From NCBI GenBank assembly GCA_947247005.1, contig OX365952.1, positions 46,542,722 through 46,606,721 of the forward strand: DNA of 64,000 bases, written 5' to 3'. Below, piece after piece: positions 21,727-33,544 of the stretch. The position numbers and the translations under genes were made by a program. Position 1 is the stretch's first letter. Each line of letters starts with the position of its first letter. This DNA is from Spisula solida. Its lineage: Eukaryota; Mollusca; Bivalvia; Venerida; Mactridae. Below the pieces are notes generated by a model. It was not told where the DNA came from and did no database searches. It worked only from the letters and a program-made list of their open reading frames with translations.

Positions 21727-22278
21727 TATAGTGCAAATCTTCCAAGGGGCATAACTGAGTGAATAATCAGCGAACCAGAACGTGCCGACGATATGCACAT
21801 CTCCACTTGGTACTGCACCTATCCATGAAGTTTTATTAAAATCTTAGCAGTGTTTCTTGAGAAATAGCGCGGACAGTAATTTAGTACATATAGTGCAAAT
21901 CTTCCAAGGGGCATAACTGTGTTAATAATCACCAAACAAGAACGTGCCGACGATATGCACACCTCCACTCGGTCGTGAAGCTATCCATGAAGTTTTATTA
22001 AAATCTGAGCAGTGGTTCTTGAGAAATAGCGCGGACAAGAATTTATAGTGCAAATCTTCCAAGGGGCATAACTGTGTAAATCAACGAACCGGAACGTGCC
22101 GACGATATGCACATCTCTACTTGGTAGTGAAGCTATCCTTGACGTTTTGTTAAAATCTGAGCAGAGGTTCTTGAGAAATAGCCCGGACAAGACAGTGCGA
22201 CGCACGCACGCACACACACGGACGGACGGACACTTCGGTGACTATATGCTCCCCCGAAGTTCTTGGGGGAGCATAACT
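21727..22278 (+). mobile_element. Tandem-core rolling-circle-type element (three ~155-bp units)
   Basis: Units start TATAGTGCAAATCTTCCAAG at 21727, 21889 and 22044. After the third come CACGCACGCACAC and GGACGGACGGAC microsatellites, then a perfect-stem hairpin ATGCTCCCCC..GGGGGAGCAT (22246-22274) and AACTAGC. Nonautonomous. Confidence 0.65.
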
Positions 22279-22289
22279 AGCAACAACTA

Positions 22290-23200
22290 AAACACCTCAT
22301 CCCACCCCGAAAGTCTGCCGCTTCAGTCAGTCAAACTACACCGGAGCAAGAGCCATGACTGTGACAAGAAAATAACAAACGGACGACACTAGTTAACGTG
22401 CTCACTAACTAACGTACAAACACGTAACAGTTTTTACTGTCATTGTTGCGACCATGTCGAACTCATCGCAAGCGGAGTCGACAAAAACTGTTAATGAGCA
22501 AGTGACTTTTTTTAATTCAGACTTGTTAATATTGAGTTGATTAGAAGAAAACTTTACACTAACAATCGGTTACTTTCATAGTTTCTGTTTTCTACAAACA
22601 TATCATACCATCGGTTTGTTTGAGGAGAATATGCGTGATGTGAAAGACGGTATAGAAGTCAGTTGAACTGTCAATGGTATTCGCAAGTTCCAAATTATAT
22701 TGGTTTGGGTAAGTACCATTTACTAAGTACCCCTTAAAGGTGCTGCCTCACAGATCGGGCTAAACTTTTTGGATGACGTAATTTTCCTACCTAACCAACC
22801 AAGTATTTATATAATAATGCTTTATGAAAGATTCATGGGCATATAAGCAATTTAAATCACTCAAAGAAGCCGTATCCTTCACATCGAAGAAAGGGCACGT
22901 ATACTTCTCTAAAAGGATAATGCTAAATGGACAGATAAGGCAGCACAAAAAAAAACAACAGTAATAACAAAGACCACAATCCGGCACCAAGCCCAACACA
23001 AAACTGAACGAGCAAATGAAACTCGATTGTAGGTCACATGGGGTAAAACACTAGGTCGATTAATAGAAAAGTCTTGTGTATGCTCCAGAGGTACCAATAA
23101 GGTGATAATGTCCATCTTAATATTTTTATTCTGACAAAAAGTGTGGTTGCTATGGCAACACAAGCATTGAAAACTAGAGCTATCACGTGAGTGATGAAGC
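22290..23200. other. No convincing gene
   Basis: An ATG in good context at 22454 opens a 28-codon frame (MSNSSQAESTKTVNEQ...) that could be a first exon with a weak donor (CAA|GTGACT), but there is no partner exon. Around 23030-23090 a fragment of a GGTCAC-type element is visible (GGTCACATGGGGTAAAACAC). Confidence 0.35.
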
Positions 23201-23214
23201 ACTGCCTTGATACA

Positions 23215-24092
23215 GAAATATTAATTAAAATTATAGTCTTGTATAACTATATAACCTTTGACCTCTAAGTGTGTCCTTGACATTTGAGCTAGGGACCTGT
23301 GTCTTATGCATGATACACCGTTTTGATGTGGTGAACATTTGTACCAAGCCATTTTAAAATCCAGCAAGAAATGACAAAGAGGACTCTACTTGCATGAATA
23401 TTTAACATGTGACCTCTAAGTGTGACCTTGATCATTGAGCTAGGGATCTGGGTCTTGTACATGACTCACAGTATTGATGGTGTGAACAGTTGTACCAAGC
23501 CATTTTAATTAAAACCAATTAAGAAACAACAAAGTTACACAGCAGACACTACTTGCATGCCTATATAACATTTGACCTTTAAGTGTGACTTTTGAGCCTT
23601 GAGCATGACACACCCTGTTGATGATGTGAACATTTGTACCAAACCATTTGAAAATCAAGTAAGAAACAACAAAATTACACAGAGCGGACACGACTTGCAT
23701 GACTATTTGACCTCTATGAGTGACCTTGACTTTTGCGCTAGGGACATGGGTCTTGTGCATGACACACCGTATTGATGTGGTGAACATTTGTACAAAGCCA
23801 TTATAAGATAAAATCAAGCAAGAAAGGACCAAGTTACAGAGCGGACACGACTTGCATGATAATATGACCTTTGACCTCCAAGTCTGACCTTGACTTTTGA
23901 ACTAGGGACCTGTGTCTTGCGCATGACCCACCGTCCTAATGTAGTCAACATTGGACTAAGCCATTTTAAAATCCGACAAGAAACAACAAAGTTACGGAGC
24001 GGACACGATTTTGCTAACAGACCGACCGCCCGACAGACGTAGTGACTCCAGTATACCCCCTTCAAACTTTGTTTGTGGGGGTATAATAATTT
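23215..24092 (+). mobile_element. Tandem-core rolling-circle-type element (~165-bp units)
   Basis: About five units with GACCTCTAAGTGTGACCTTG, AGCTAGGGACCTGTGTCTTG and ACAAAGTTACAGAGCGGACA-type blocks. It ends in CCGACCGCCCGACAGACG and a hairpin ATACCCCC..GGGGGTAT (about 24053-24083). No ORF of interest; short minus-strand frames are repeat translations. Confidence 0.6.
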
Positions 24093-24644
24093 AAAGGTCA
24101 TTGATTCAAACCGGTAGAGGACTGTATTGTTTGTAATTCTTAGTGATTTATTACGGGAAAACTAAAACCCCTTTTCTTTAGTGCAACTTTGGTGTTACAT
24201 CCACTTTTGAGATGTATTTTGATCAAACTGTTTACATTAAGTTACACAAGCAGAAAGAAGGGAGAGTACTGTACCTCAAAAGAGAGGGGCCCAGTGCATC
24301 AACGATACCGAAAGTATGGCTTTTTTAAGAAGACCTGGTGGCAACAGCCACATCAAGTATATTTAAAGGTAATATGGGATCACAACTGAAGCGCTCTAGA
24401 TGTTTGTTGTATTCAAGAAAAGTCAATTAAGGCTTCATAAACACACCTCGATGTTCATTTAAGCAAGTACAACATGTCCACATTCCATCTTAGATTGATG
24501 GAACTTGTGCCAACAACCCGCCAATAAGAAACAGCACATGCCACAAGCGCACGCAACGTTCAAAACCCAACAAAATGAACTGATACTAAACAGCTAATGC
24601 AACAGTCAATTGAAACTTCGCCCCCAACCACCCCGGGGAATTTT

Positions 24645-25560
24645 TTATAACCCCCGCACAACGAGTTGTAAGAGGGGTATACTGGATTCAGCTTGTCTGT
24701 CCGTCCGTCCGTAGACGCATTCTTGTGGACGCAACTCCTCCTTAAGTTTTTGCAGCATTTCCTTCAAACTTTAACAGATGAACAACCTCAACATGAAGAT
24801 GTGCATAAAGGAAAGAATTTGCGCTGCGACAATTTTTGACAGAATTATGGCCCTTTGTACTTTTATGCACTATACAATATATAGTGAACAGTTCTTGTGG
24901 ACGCAACTCCTCCTTAAGTTTTTGCAGCATTTCTTTCAAACTTTAACAGATGAACAACCTCAACATGAAGATGTGCATAAAGGAAAGAATTTGCGCTGCG
25001 ACAATTTGTGACAGAATTATGGCCCTTTGTACTTTTATGCAATATACAATATATAGTGAACAGTTCTATTGGACGCAACTCCTCCTACAGTTTTTGCAGC
25101 ATTTCCTTCAAACTTTAACGGGAGAACAACATCAACATGTAGATGTGCATAAAGGAAAGAATTTGCGCTGCGACAATTTTTGACAGAATTATGGCCCTTT
25201 GTACTTTTATGCAATATACAATATATAGTGAACAGTTCTAGTGGACGCAACTCCTCCTACAGTTTTTGCAGCATTTCCTTCCAACTTTTACAGATGAACA
25301 ACCTCAACATGTAGATGTGCATAAAGGAAAGAATTTGAGCTGCGACAATTTTTGACAGAATTATGGCCCTTTGTACTTTTATGCACTATACAATATATAG
25401 TGAACAGTTCTTGTGGACGCAACTCCTCCTACAGTTTTTGCAGCATTTCCTTCAAACTTTAACAGATGAACAACCTCAACATGTAGATGTGCATAAAGGA
25501 AAGAATTAGCTGCAATGATTTTGCCACGCGGGGGGGGGGTATATTAGTCTACCGCATGGC
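24645..25560 (+). mobile_element. Tandem-core element with exact 172-bp period
   Basis: The left end ACCCCCGCACAACG..AGAGGGGTATA is hairpin-like and is followed by a GTCCGTCCGTCCGT microsatellite. Core units begin TCTTGTGGACGCAACTCC (or TCTATTGG, TCTAGTGG) at 24721, 24893, 25065, 25237 and 25409, exactly 172 bp apart. The last unit stops near 25515 and passes into a G10 tract and GTATATTAG. Adjacent units differ by a few percent. Nonautonomous. Confidence 0.7.
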
Positions 25561-25608
25561 GACAGTTCTAGCGATTTTTGCTTTTTTAATTTCCTGTTAA
25601 AATTCTTG

Positions 25609-25635
25609 CCCCCCCCCCCCCCCCCCCCCCCCCCC
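25609..25635 (+). repeat. C27 homopolymer
   Basis: 27 consecutive C. Together with the G10 at 25530-25539 it flanks about 70 bp, giving potential for pairing. Exact length is uncertain in any assembly. Confidence 0.9.
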
Positions 25636-25649
25636 AGCGCCATGCAGAT

Positions 25650-26205
25650 GATAAACCCCGCAAAATGCCTCGCCCTATACTCAACGGGCATAGTCACGTA
25701 TATACTCTCCGCTATTTTGGCGTGGAACTAAAGCCCCACACTTACACGGCAAGTGCGGGAACTTAGGAAAGGTAAAAACACGGGACAGCTCGTCCGACCT
25801 TCCCTGAATCCCTGGGGTTCGGGACCACTCGGAACTACTCGGCCATTTCTACGGAAATAACCTCGGATATAATAAGGAACGAAAGTAGTTCCAAGATGGC
25901 CGCCGTCTGTTTTGCTGCCGTTGCTTCGGAAAGATCGAGGATAATTGCGATGTTTCACCAAATTCTGACGGCCAACATACACATGCATCGATGGTATGAC
26001 ATGTTATTTCAATAGAAACCATTTTGAAACATTCAGATTGGTTAAAAAGATTGATTAAAATCTGCCAATTATTGACATCTCATGATTTTCATCATTTTCA
26101 ATGATTTTGACAGTTTTTTATGATGCACAAATTTGTGACTAAATTCAGTCTGAAATGACTGAATACTATGGGTTTCTTCGATTATATTGTATTGATGGGG
26201 AAAAA
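25650..26205. other. No gene seen
   Basis: Between the C tract and the tRNA-like cluster no gene, tandem array or terminal repeats were found. Confidence 0.4.
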
Positions 26206-26210
26206 TATAC

Positions 26211-26296
26211 CCGGTTTGTGGTTCGAACACACGACCCCTCTTCCCTAAATCATTTTAAGCCTGAAGGGCCCTATACCGACTGAGCTGACTGTGCCG
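26211..26296 (-). repeat. tRNA-like SINE head
   Basis: Minus strand has AGCTCAGTCGGTATAG (A box) and GTGTTCGAACC (B box, 26220-26230). The spacing between boxes is longer than in an ordinary tRNA, and acceptor-stem pairing is not convincing. tRNA-derived repeat. Confidence 0.5.
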
Positions 26297-26375
26297 CCGT
26301 CTAACCCGACATCATAAGCTTAACAAACCACTATACCTTTAACAATAACATTAAGGGTAATTTGCAGTCCAACCG

Positions 26376-26440
26376 GCTGGCCAGGGCTCGAACCAATAAT
26401 CCTTGCGAATGCTCTACCGCCAGAACTTCCCGACCACGTT
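26376..26440 (-). repeat. tRNA-like SINE head
   Basis: Minus strand has GGCGGTAGAGCATTCG (A box region) and TTGGTTCGAGCC (B box near 26383-26394). Incomplete cloverleaf. The second of three tRNA-like units on this strand within 0.8 kb. Confidence 0.45.
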
Positions 26441-26565
26441 AACAGTTGCACTCATACTAAAATAAATTCTGTGCATAACTGGCTGGCTCACCTATTAATC
26501 GTACTGCCTTTATGATTACAGCAATATGTGATTTACCTGATATTAATTTAAATAAGGGAAATATT

Positions 26566-26802
26566 GCCTACTCTTTAGCCAAGTGGTAGAGGGTCCTGTT
26601 CAGTGCAGAAGGTCTCAGGCCCCATCATACCAATGACGAAATAAAAATTGTACCAGAAATTTGCTTGCAAGACTCTGCATTAAAGGAAAATGGCTTCTCT
26701 TCTCTCATACCCTCATGGTGATGGATAACATCAAAATTGAGGTGTTGAGAGTGATTAATATAAGTTATTTACAATCGACCTTTAATAAATTAGTATAAAC
26801 TA
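26566..26802 (+). mobile_element. tRNA-derived SINE, second family member
   Basis: The head TTTAGCCAAGTGGTAGAGGG is a good A box; the B box (TCTCAGGCCCC) is degenerate. The body contains GGTGTTGAGAGTGATTAATA, then TTACAATCGACC and AATAAATTAGTATAAA, shared with 9980-10241. Confidence 0.7.
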
Positions 26803-26873
26803 AGAGAACAGTCTTGCTGTTTTAGTTCGCATGACAAAAAGACTAAAATTACTCAAAAGGAAAATGCCATTAT

Positions 26874-26960
26874 GGTGGTATCAAACCTACCCTTTGAGTC
26901 CTTACGGCTTACCTCTGACCACTAATGAGGCACTCTACCAACTGAGCTAATTGAGTTGCC
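26874..26960 (-). repeat. tRNA-like sequence with long inter-box spacing
   Basis: Minus strand begins GGCAACTCAATTAGCTCAGT, continues TGGTAGAGTG (a near-perfect A box) and ends AGGTTTGATACC (B box with one change). The strongest tRNA-like candidate in the window, but the inter-box distance of over 45 nt and poor end pairing argue for a SINE head. Confidence 0.45.
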
Positions 26961-26964
26961 ATCG

Positions 26965-28280
26965 AGAGACTTACAGATTACAACACTTACACAATTGTTA
27001 CAGGCTCACTTGTGCTTGAGGTGTATTTGCAAGTGAGTGTCTGTTTTCCCAGGTTTCAACTACATTGTATAATAATCATTTACAACAATCAAAGCAAAGA
27101 GAACCAATTCAAGTAAGGATGCAATGATTCAATGTGTCAATATTAATCCAATCTAATAAATACAATATAACATCACAGCTGAGCAGTCTAATTAAAGTTC
27201 AATAAGAGTAATAGCAAGCCATAATTTAATAGAAAAGTAAAAGAGTAATAAGTTTGGTTTTTACTAATTTAAACCCAAACAAAATATTCCTTTTAATTCA
27301 AAGCCTAAAGAGGAGCTCAGCAGCTTAGTGACAAGTTGAAGGGTAAATGTCTGTGAACTGAGACAGAAGCATCTTTTTCTCAGCCTTATATACCCATCCA
27401 AGTATAGAAAGCATGAGTCTTATTCATTATTACTATTTTGTTTTTATTGGCAAACTTGTGTAACGGGCACTTATTGTTCTTGAGGCTTAAATGAAAAAAG
27501 TTTGTTTGATCTTACCTACTGTACCTAATAAAAATGCCCTGTATTCCAATATTAAAATTATATTGCTTTCCAGAGAAAAATATTTTTTGTCTGACAAGCC
27601 AGAACATTTTTATTGTAGATCTAAGTGTTTATTTTTAAAGGTTTATATAATATTACAAGCATATATTTGACCGAGCAACCACAAATAATATCTACTATAA
27701 ATAAAATAAAATTGGACTTACCTACCTACCTAATATGAAAATATGGGTTGGCTAAGGTCAAATAACTTTTTTTTAAATTAAATTTTTTATGTATGTCATG
27801 TACAATCACTAAAAAAATATGCTTGAAAGTTGGCTCCAGCTGGCATGGTGTCAGTGCAAAATCCCCACTGATATTTTTAAATATGTAGATGGACAAAATC
27901 CACATCAAGGATTTTTCAAGGTGGATAAAATTCCCATCAATTTTCATGGATTTTATGGGTATTTGGGGGTAATTATCCCTGGTGTCAGCATCATGAAGGT
28001 TTTACCTGGTTTATCACACCTTTGAAATTTTAGCTGTCTGCTTAAATTGCTTGTTTATAATTTTTGTTAGTTGGTGTCAACTGATGGTTGTATAGTACTG
28101 AGGTGTCAAAAGATGTGTGTACAGCCAGGTTTTAAGTAGCATACATTTTATGATATTAGTAAAGTCATACTTTTTAATGGTTTCGGCCAATTTGATTTTT
28201 CTTGGGCCATTTTTGCTTTTTATGGACCATTATCCCAATTGGCCACCTACAGAGCTAGCTCTGAGAATTTCATGAAACAT
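26965..28280. other. No gene seen
   Basis: AT-rich sequence with oligo-T tracts. ORFs at 27726-28025 (both strands) are low-quality reading frames without domains. Confidence 0.45.
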
Positions 28281-28284
28281 GAAG

Positions 28285-28965
28285 TTTTCATTTAACAAAG
28301 TATGGGTGACTATCTGAGTAGATAGTTGGGTCATGTGGGGTCAAAAACTAGGTCAAAAGGTCAAATAATATGATAACCTTGTTAACACTCTGGTGGCCAC
28401 AATTTTGCTTTAATAAAGTTTGGTCAAAATGTTTATCTTGGTGACCTTAAGGTCAAGTTCGAAGTTGGGTCATGTGGGGTCAAAAACTAGGTCAAAAGGT
28501 CAAATAATAGCAAAACCTTGTTAACACTCTGGAGGTCACATTTTTGCTTTGATCTTCACTAAACTTGGTCAAAATCTAGGTCAAAAAATAGGAAAACCTT
28601 TTTAACACTCTGGAGGCCACATTTTTCATGGTTCATGTGGGGTCAAAAACTAGGTCAATAGGTCAAATAACAGAAAAACCTTATTAACACTCTTGAGGCC
28701 ATATGTTTGCTTTAATCTTCATCAACTTTGGTCAAAATGTTTATCTTGATGACCTAAAGGTCATGTTTGAAGTTTGGTCATATGGGTAAAACACTAGGTC
28801 AATATTTCAAATAATAGCAAAACCTTTTTAACACTCTGGAGGCCTCAGTTTTGCTTTAACCTTCATCAAGTTTAGTCAAAATGTTTATCTTGATGACCTT
28901 ATGGTCAAGTTCAAAGTTTGGCCATGTTAAGCAGGTGAGCGCCCCAGGATCTATGATCCTCTTGT
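28285..28965 (+). mobile_element. GTGACCTAG-family element, opposite orientation
   Basis: About four units with GGTCATGTGGGGTCAAAAAC, TAGGTCAAAAGGTCAAATAA and TTAACACTCTGGAGGCCA. It ends GCAGGTGAGCGCC followed by the hairpin AGGATCTATGATCCT (28946-28960) and CTTGTT. The units are the reverse complement of the 12395-13300 type. Confidence 0.55.
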
Positions 28966-29195
28966 TGTGTATGTTATGGGTTAATTTGAATACCACATAA
29001 AAGTAATCATGTAGCAACTAAATACCAGGTAGTTACACCAACAGAGCTAACTGGAAGGCTGTATATAAGTTGAAACCAGACATCAATAAATTCAATAAAA
29101 AATAAACGAGTGTTTATAATTAATAAGTGCTGATTTATTTTCATTTCATTGGTAATTGTATCCATATTCTTATGATTTTGGTTATTCATTTCAGA

Positions 29196-29694
29196 TTATG
29201 CTGATCATAGATAAGAAAGCACAATTTTGACCTTAAACCATGAAGACCAACAAATCTCAATAAAGGCTACTAAAAGTCCAATGATGATAAAATACATGAA
29301 TGATTGCATTCAGTCAGACTACTGTAGTCTGTACCTGGAGAAAAGGTAATGATAACTTGGTTCAGTTAGTTGTACACAAAATATATTTTGATGTAAAATA
29401 TATATAGAATAATGTAACTTCATGCTTTAAATACTCTTATTTTTGTTTGCATACATGTTCAGAGTTTCAAGTCTTGACCAGCCAGCATGAATGTTCCATT
29501 TTTTTAAGTTCAGTACTCAAGTACTCTAGATTTATTTTCACTAAGTCTAATAATATTACACATTCTGTTTCAGGATTCTTGGGTGTATTAGTTCCAACAC
29601 TCTGAGATAAATAAGTCAGGCCGATGATCTTGGATAGCCAGTTTCAGAACTAGATAATAGTACATCAGTTGTGATATCCCGAAAGTATTTGAAG
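29196..29694 (+). ncRNA. Candidate spliced noncoding exons
   Basis: ATTCATTTCAG|ATTATG (exon start 29196) pairs with GGAGAAAAG|GTAATGATAA (exon end near 29347). CATTCTGTTTCAG|GATTC (near 29575) pairs with TTTGAAG|GTATAATTC (near 29694). A third acceptor TGATTTTCTTTTCAG|TTTAC lies at 32539, on the far side of three elements. All frames of the joined exons contain stops, so an lncRNA or an untranslated part is the most that can be proposed. Support is splice consensus only. Confidence 0.2.
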
Positions 29695-29718
29695 GTATAA
29701 TTCTTACAGATGTCAATA

Positions 29719-30118
29719 CAGTAATACTTCGCTTTAAGACCACCTAAAAATTTAGACCACAGTTTTTTTATTCATTTTGCTCATAATTAAAGCTCAATAT
29801 TTTGACAAGTTTAAACTTTATGTTATAGTTAGAACATATTAAGTAAATTTTAATGATTAAAAAGGCCAGAGCGAGCGAAGCGAAGCGAGGCCTTTTTAGT
29901 CATTAAAATTTACTTAATATGTTCTAACTAACTTAGAATATAACATTCTGCATTCTGATTGGCCGATAGAAATTAGCGCCAACGCATGACATCAAGTCTG
30001 TTAAGAGAAAATTTTAATGATTAAATTTTCATTTAACCGCGAAAATGCGGCGTTTTCATTGGCTCATAATGTAGGTTATATTCTAAGCAATGGTGGTCTT
30101 ATTATTGAGGTTTTACTG
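29719..30118. mobile_element. TA-flanked CAGT-ended TIR element carrying a nested insertion
   Basis: Ends CAGTAATACTTCGCTTTAAG and, inverted, CAGTAAAACCTCAATAATAA, both followed by GACCACC. TA flanks both sides (29717-29718, 30119-30120). The 266-bp hairpin element at 29822-30087 sits inside it, so the outer element is only about 134 bp. Tc1/mariner-type MITE by ends and TSD. Confidence 0.65.
29822..30087 (-). mobile_element. 266-bp hairpin element, copy 2 (nested)
   Basis: Reverse-complement copy of 11311-11576, same length. The loop here reads GAGCGAGCGAAGCGAAGCGA. The stem arms AAGTAAATTTTAATGATTAA and AGTCATTAAAATTTACTT remain nearly perfectly paired. Confidence 0.75.
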
Positions 30119-30129
30119 TACCTTCTTTT

Positions 30130-31768
30130 TAGCTCCACTATTCGTAGAATAAGGGGAGCTATTGCAGTCACCCGAGCGTCGGCGTAACACTTTTGTTAAA
30201 GTTAAGGTACAGGTTTTTTAACCTCTTATATTCTCTAAGTCCTTTAAGATATTGCTTTCATACTTTGTATACTTGTTCACCATCATGACCCCAACCCATA
30301 TGCAGGAGTAGGTAACTCTATCAGGCATTTTGTTGAAATTATGCCTTTTTTTCTACTTCTGCAAATAGTGCAAATGTTAAAGTTTAGGTACAGGTTTTTT
30401 AACCTCTAATATCTTCAAAGTACATTGACATATTGCTTTGATACTTTGCATACTTGTTCACAATCATGACCCCAACCCATGCACAGGGGTAGGTAACTCT
30501 ATAAAGCATTTTGGTGAAATTATGGCCCCTTTTTCTACTTAGTGCAAATGTTAAAGTTTAGGTACAGGTTTTTTTACCTCAAATATTTTCAAAGTGCATT
30601 CACATATTGCTTTACATACTTGTTCACCACCATGACCCCAACCCATACACAGGGGTAGGTAACACATGAAGCATTTTGTTGAAATTATGCTCCCTGTTGA
30701 GACTTGGAAATGCAAATGTTAAAGTTTAGGTACATGTTTTTTTTACCTCTAATATCTTAATATTGCATTGACATATTGCTTTGATACTTTGCATACTTGT
30801 TTACCATCATGACCCCAACCCATACACAGGGGTAGGTAACTCTATTAAGCATTTTGGTGAAATTATGCCCCCTTTTTCACCTTAGTGCAAATGTTAAAGT
30901 TTAGGTACAGGTTTTTTCACCTCTTATATTTTCAAAGTGCATTCACATATTGCTTTCATACTTGTTCACCATCATGACCACAACCCATACACAGGGGTAG
31001 GTAACTCTATCAAGCATTTTGTTAAAATTATGCTCCCTGTTGGATTTGGAAATGCAAATGTTAAAGTTTAGGTACATGTTTTTTACCTCTAATATCTTCA
31101 TAGTGCATTGGCATATTGCTTTGATGATTTGCATACTTGTTCACCATCATGACCCCAACCCATACACAGGGGAAGGTAACTCTATTAAGCAATTGGTGAA
31201 CTTTTGCCCCCTTTTTCAACTTTCAGCAAATGTTAAAGTTTAGGTACAGGTTTTTTCACCTCTAATATTTTTCAAAGTGTATTCACATATTGCTATGCAA
31301 ATTTGTTCACCATCATGACCCCAACCCCTACACAGGGGTGGGTAACTCTATCAAGCATTTTGTTGAAATTATGCCCCCTGTTGGACGTTAAAGTTTAGGT
31401 ACAGGTTTTTTAACCTCTAATATGTTCAAAGTGCATTGACATATTGCTTTGATACTTTGCATACTTATTCACCATCATGACCCCAACCCATAAACAGGGG
31501 TAGGTAACTCTATCAAGCATTTTGGTGAAATAATGCCCCCTTTTGGACTAAGAAATGCTGATTTGTTTAACTTCAATGACCAAGAGGACCTACACATGAG
31601 TAGGTAACGGTCCTGCATAATTTTTCGACTTAGAAGCCCCAACCTCTACACAACAGAGGGTAATGCTGCTGTTATGAAGTATTTTGTTTTGAATGTATAA
31701 TGATTGTACTATCCTAGCATGGCGGCGCGAATAGTGGAGCGCGCTGTTCATGGACAGCTCTTGTTTTA
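30130..31768 (+). mobile_element. Tandem-core element with eight ~175-bp units
   Basis: Left end AGCTCCACTATTCG and right end CGAATAGTGGAGC are inverted copies. The left end also folds on itself (AGCTCC..GGGGAGCT). Units are marked by GTTAAAGTTTAGGTACAGG at about 30197, 30377, 30550, 30717, 30893, 31063, 31230 and 31384, plus CACCATCATGACCCCAACCC. A trailing GGACAGCTCTTGTT ends the element. Two alternating subtypes (GAAATTATGCCCCCTTTTTC and GAAATTATGCTCCCTGTTG) suggest amplification as dimers. No ORF. Confidence 0.7.
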
Positions 31769-31769
31769 T

Positions 31770-32420
31770 ACTAAGCTCACCTGTCATATAATGACTAGGT
31801 GAGCTTTTGTTATGAGTCTACGACTGTCATCCTAAATACACAACAGTTCACACTTTTGGCACTATCTTCATGAAACTTTGTTACAATGACCATCACTATG
31901 AAATCTATGTCATATTGGGTCATCTGTAGTCACTAGGTCAAATAAAAAAATTAAAATAAAAAACTTGTGTCACTATAGGGATAACAATTTTGACGTTATC
32001 TTCATGAAACTTGATCACAGTGATCACTCAACAAAATCTAGGTAAAGATCAACACTAGGTCACTTTGTCCAATTATAAATACCTTGTGTAGTCTAGGTTA
32101 AGTTTGACACCAGGTCAAAAACTAGGTCACTGGTTTAAATCATATAAACATCTTTGAATAGTCACTAAAATTCAGAATTCTGGCGTAATCATTATAAATT
32201 AAAATTTGGTCATAAATCTTAAAATATCTAGGCCAAGTTTGATATTGGCCTGTATGGGGTCAAAAACTAGGTCACTAAGTCAAATCATAGAAAAGACTTG
32301 ATTATGCTATACAGAGGCTGTGTTTTTCACTAGATTTTCATGAAAGTAAGTCAGAATGTTTGTTTCACAAAGATTTGCTGGTTCATGTTAGGGGTCATAC
32401 ATACTGTTGTCAGGAATTGT
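31770..32420 (+). mobile_element. GTGACCTAG-family element directly abutting the previous one
   Basis: Starts with hairpin AGCTCACCTGTC..GACTAGGTGAGCT (31774-31806). It contains units with CTTCATGAAACTTGATCACA, CAAAAACTAGGTCACT and AAATCATAGAAAAGACTTG. The right end is degenerate. Confidence 0.55.
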
Positions 32421-33544
32421 TTTCACCTCCATAGACTTAATAATATGATATTACACTGATTTGCAATTTATGATGTATGGTGTCCTGTTAATAGTATAGT
32501 ATTAAATTATTTTGTAATACAATCTGATTTTCTTTTCAGTTTACATGACGGCTGTACATGTAGTTCCATCCGGTCTGAAGACACATGACAACTAGACAAA
32601 GATGTGCTGAAAGATGTATTGCTAAACAGATCATGAATGCACCGTATAAGACTCTTAGTGGCGTAAATTATTCAGCATAACAAAGTGTCTAGTTTTACAC
32701 CAAAATTTAATAATAGCAAGCCAACCAATTTCTTATTGTAGATGACATATTTGGTTCAATATGACTCACTCACAATAATCCATTATCATTAATTTAAAAA
32801 CACCAACTATGATTTTCTGACTTCTTATTTGTTTTGAAAATCAAGCATACACTGGAGTTTAAGAAATTTAGTCATTATGTATGAATGGTGATATGTTCTG
32901 GTTCTGAATTACAGATTTAGGTACATGTATAAAATATGGTTTAAAGAAATGGTAAACATTATCAGGCCTGGTATTTTTCAGGCCTATGTCTGATTTTAGG
33001 TTTTTGAATCCTGATTTTTTTTCTTCGTTTATATTGAAAAATAGAGTTTAGGCTTTGAAACTGGTTTTTTCAGGCCCGAGAATAATTGCTTATTCAGGAT
33101 TTCCACAGGCAGGGAAAAGTCAGAAGAAAACATATTTTTTCGTGGTCAGGGAAGACTTTTTTGTTCCATGTTAAACACAATATAGCCTCCTTTTCTCTAT
33201 TTTATTGCCATATTTTGCTTTAAATTACACTGTGTCGCTAGATTGCTCTAAAAAGTCAGGAAAAACTGCTCAGTGACCAGTCAGGGAAAAGTCAGGGAAT
33301 TTTGTCTTAGAAAATTTGTGGGAACCCTGTAATTACTAGGCCTGATTATACTACATAAAGTCAAATCTGTGTTTAAGACCACCAGTGAGCAAAAGATGTC
33401 TAATAAAATAAAATATGAAAATACTATGTTTTATTTTTATCTGTGATTTGAAAATGATTGTTATTGGGGAGTTCTCAGTACAAATACTGTACTGATAGTG
33501 TATTTTGAGAAAAATAGCATTAAATATAATGAAAAATGAGTATA
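32421..33544. other. No gene seen
   Basis: AT-rich sequence. CTTTTCAG|TTTACATGACGG at 32539 is an acceptor-like site. The 33080-33330 stretch (CAGGGAAAAGTCAGG repeated several times) is a diverged simple repeat. Confidence 0.4.

Noticed and set aside
22454..22540. Possible first coding exon (MSNSSQAESTK...)
   Set aside because: Only 28 codons, weak donor, no partner exon found.
26874..26960. Functional tRNA gene
   Set aside because: A box is good, but the inter-box distance is too long and the acceptor stem does not pair.
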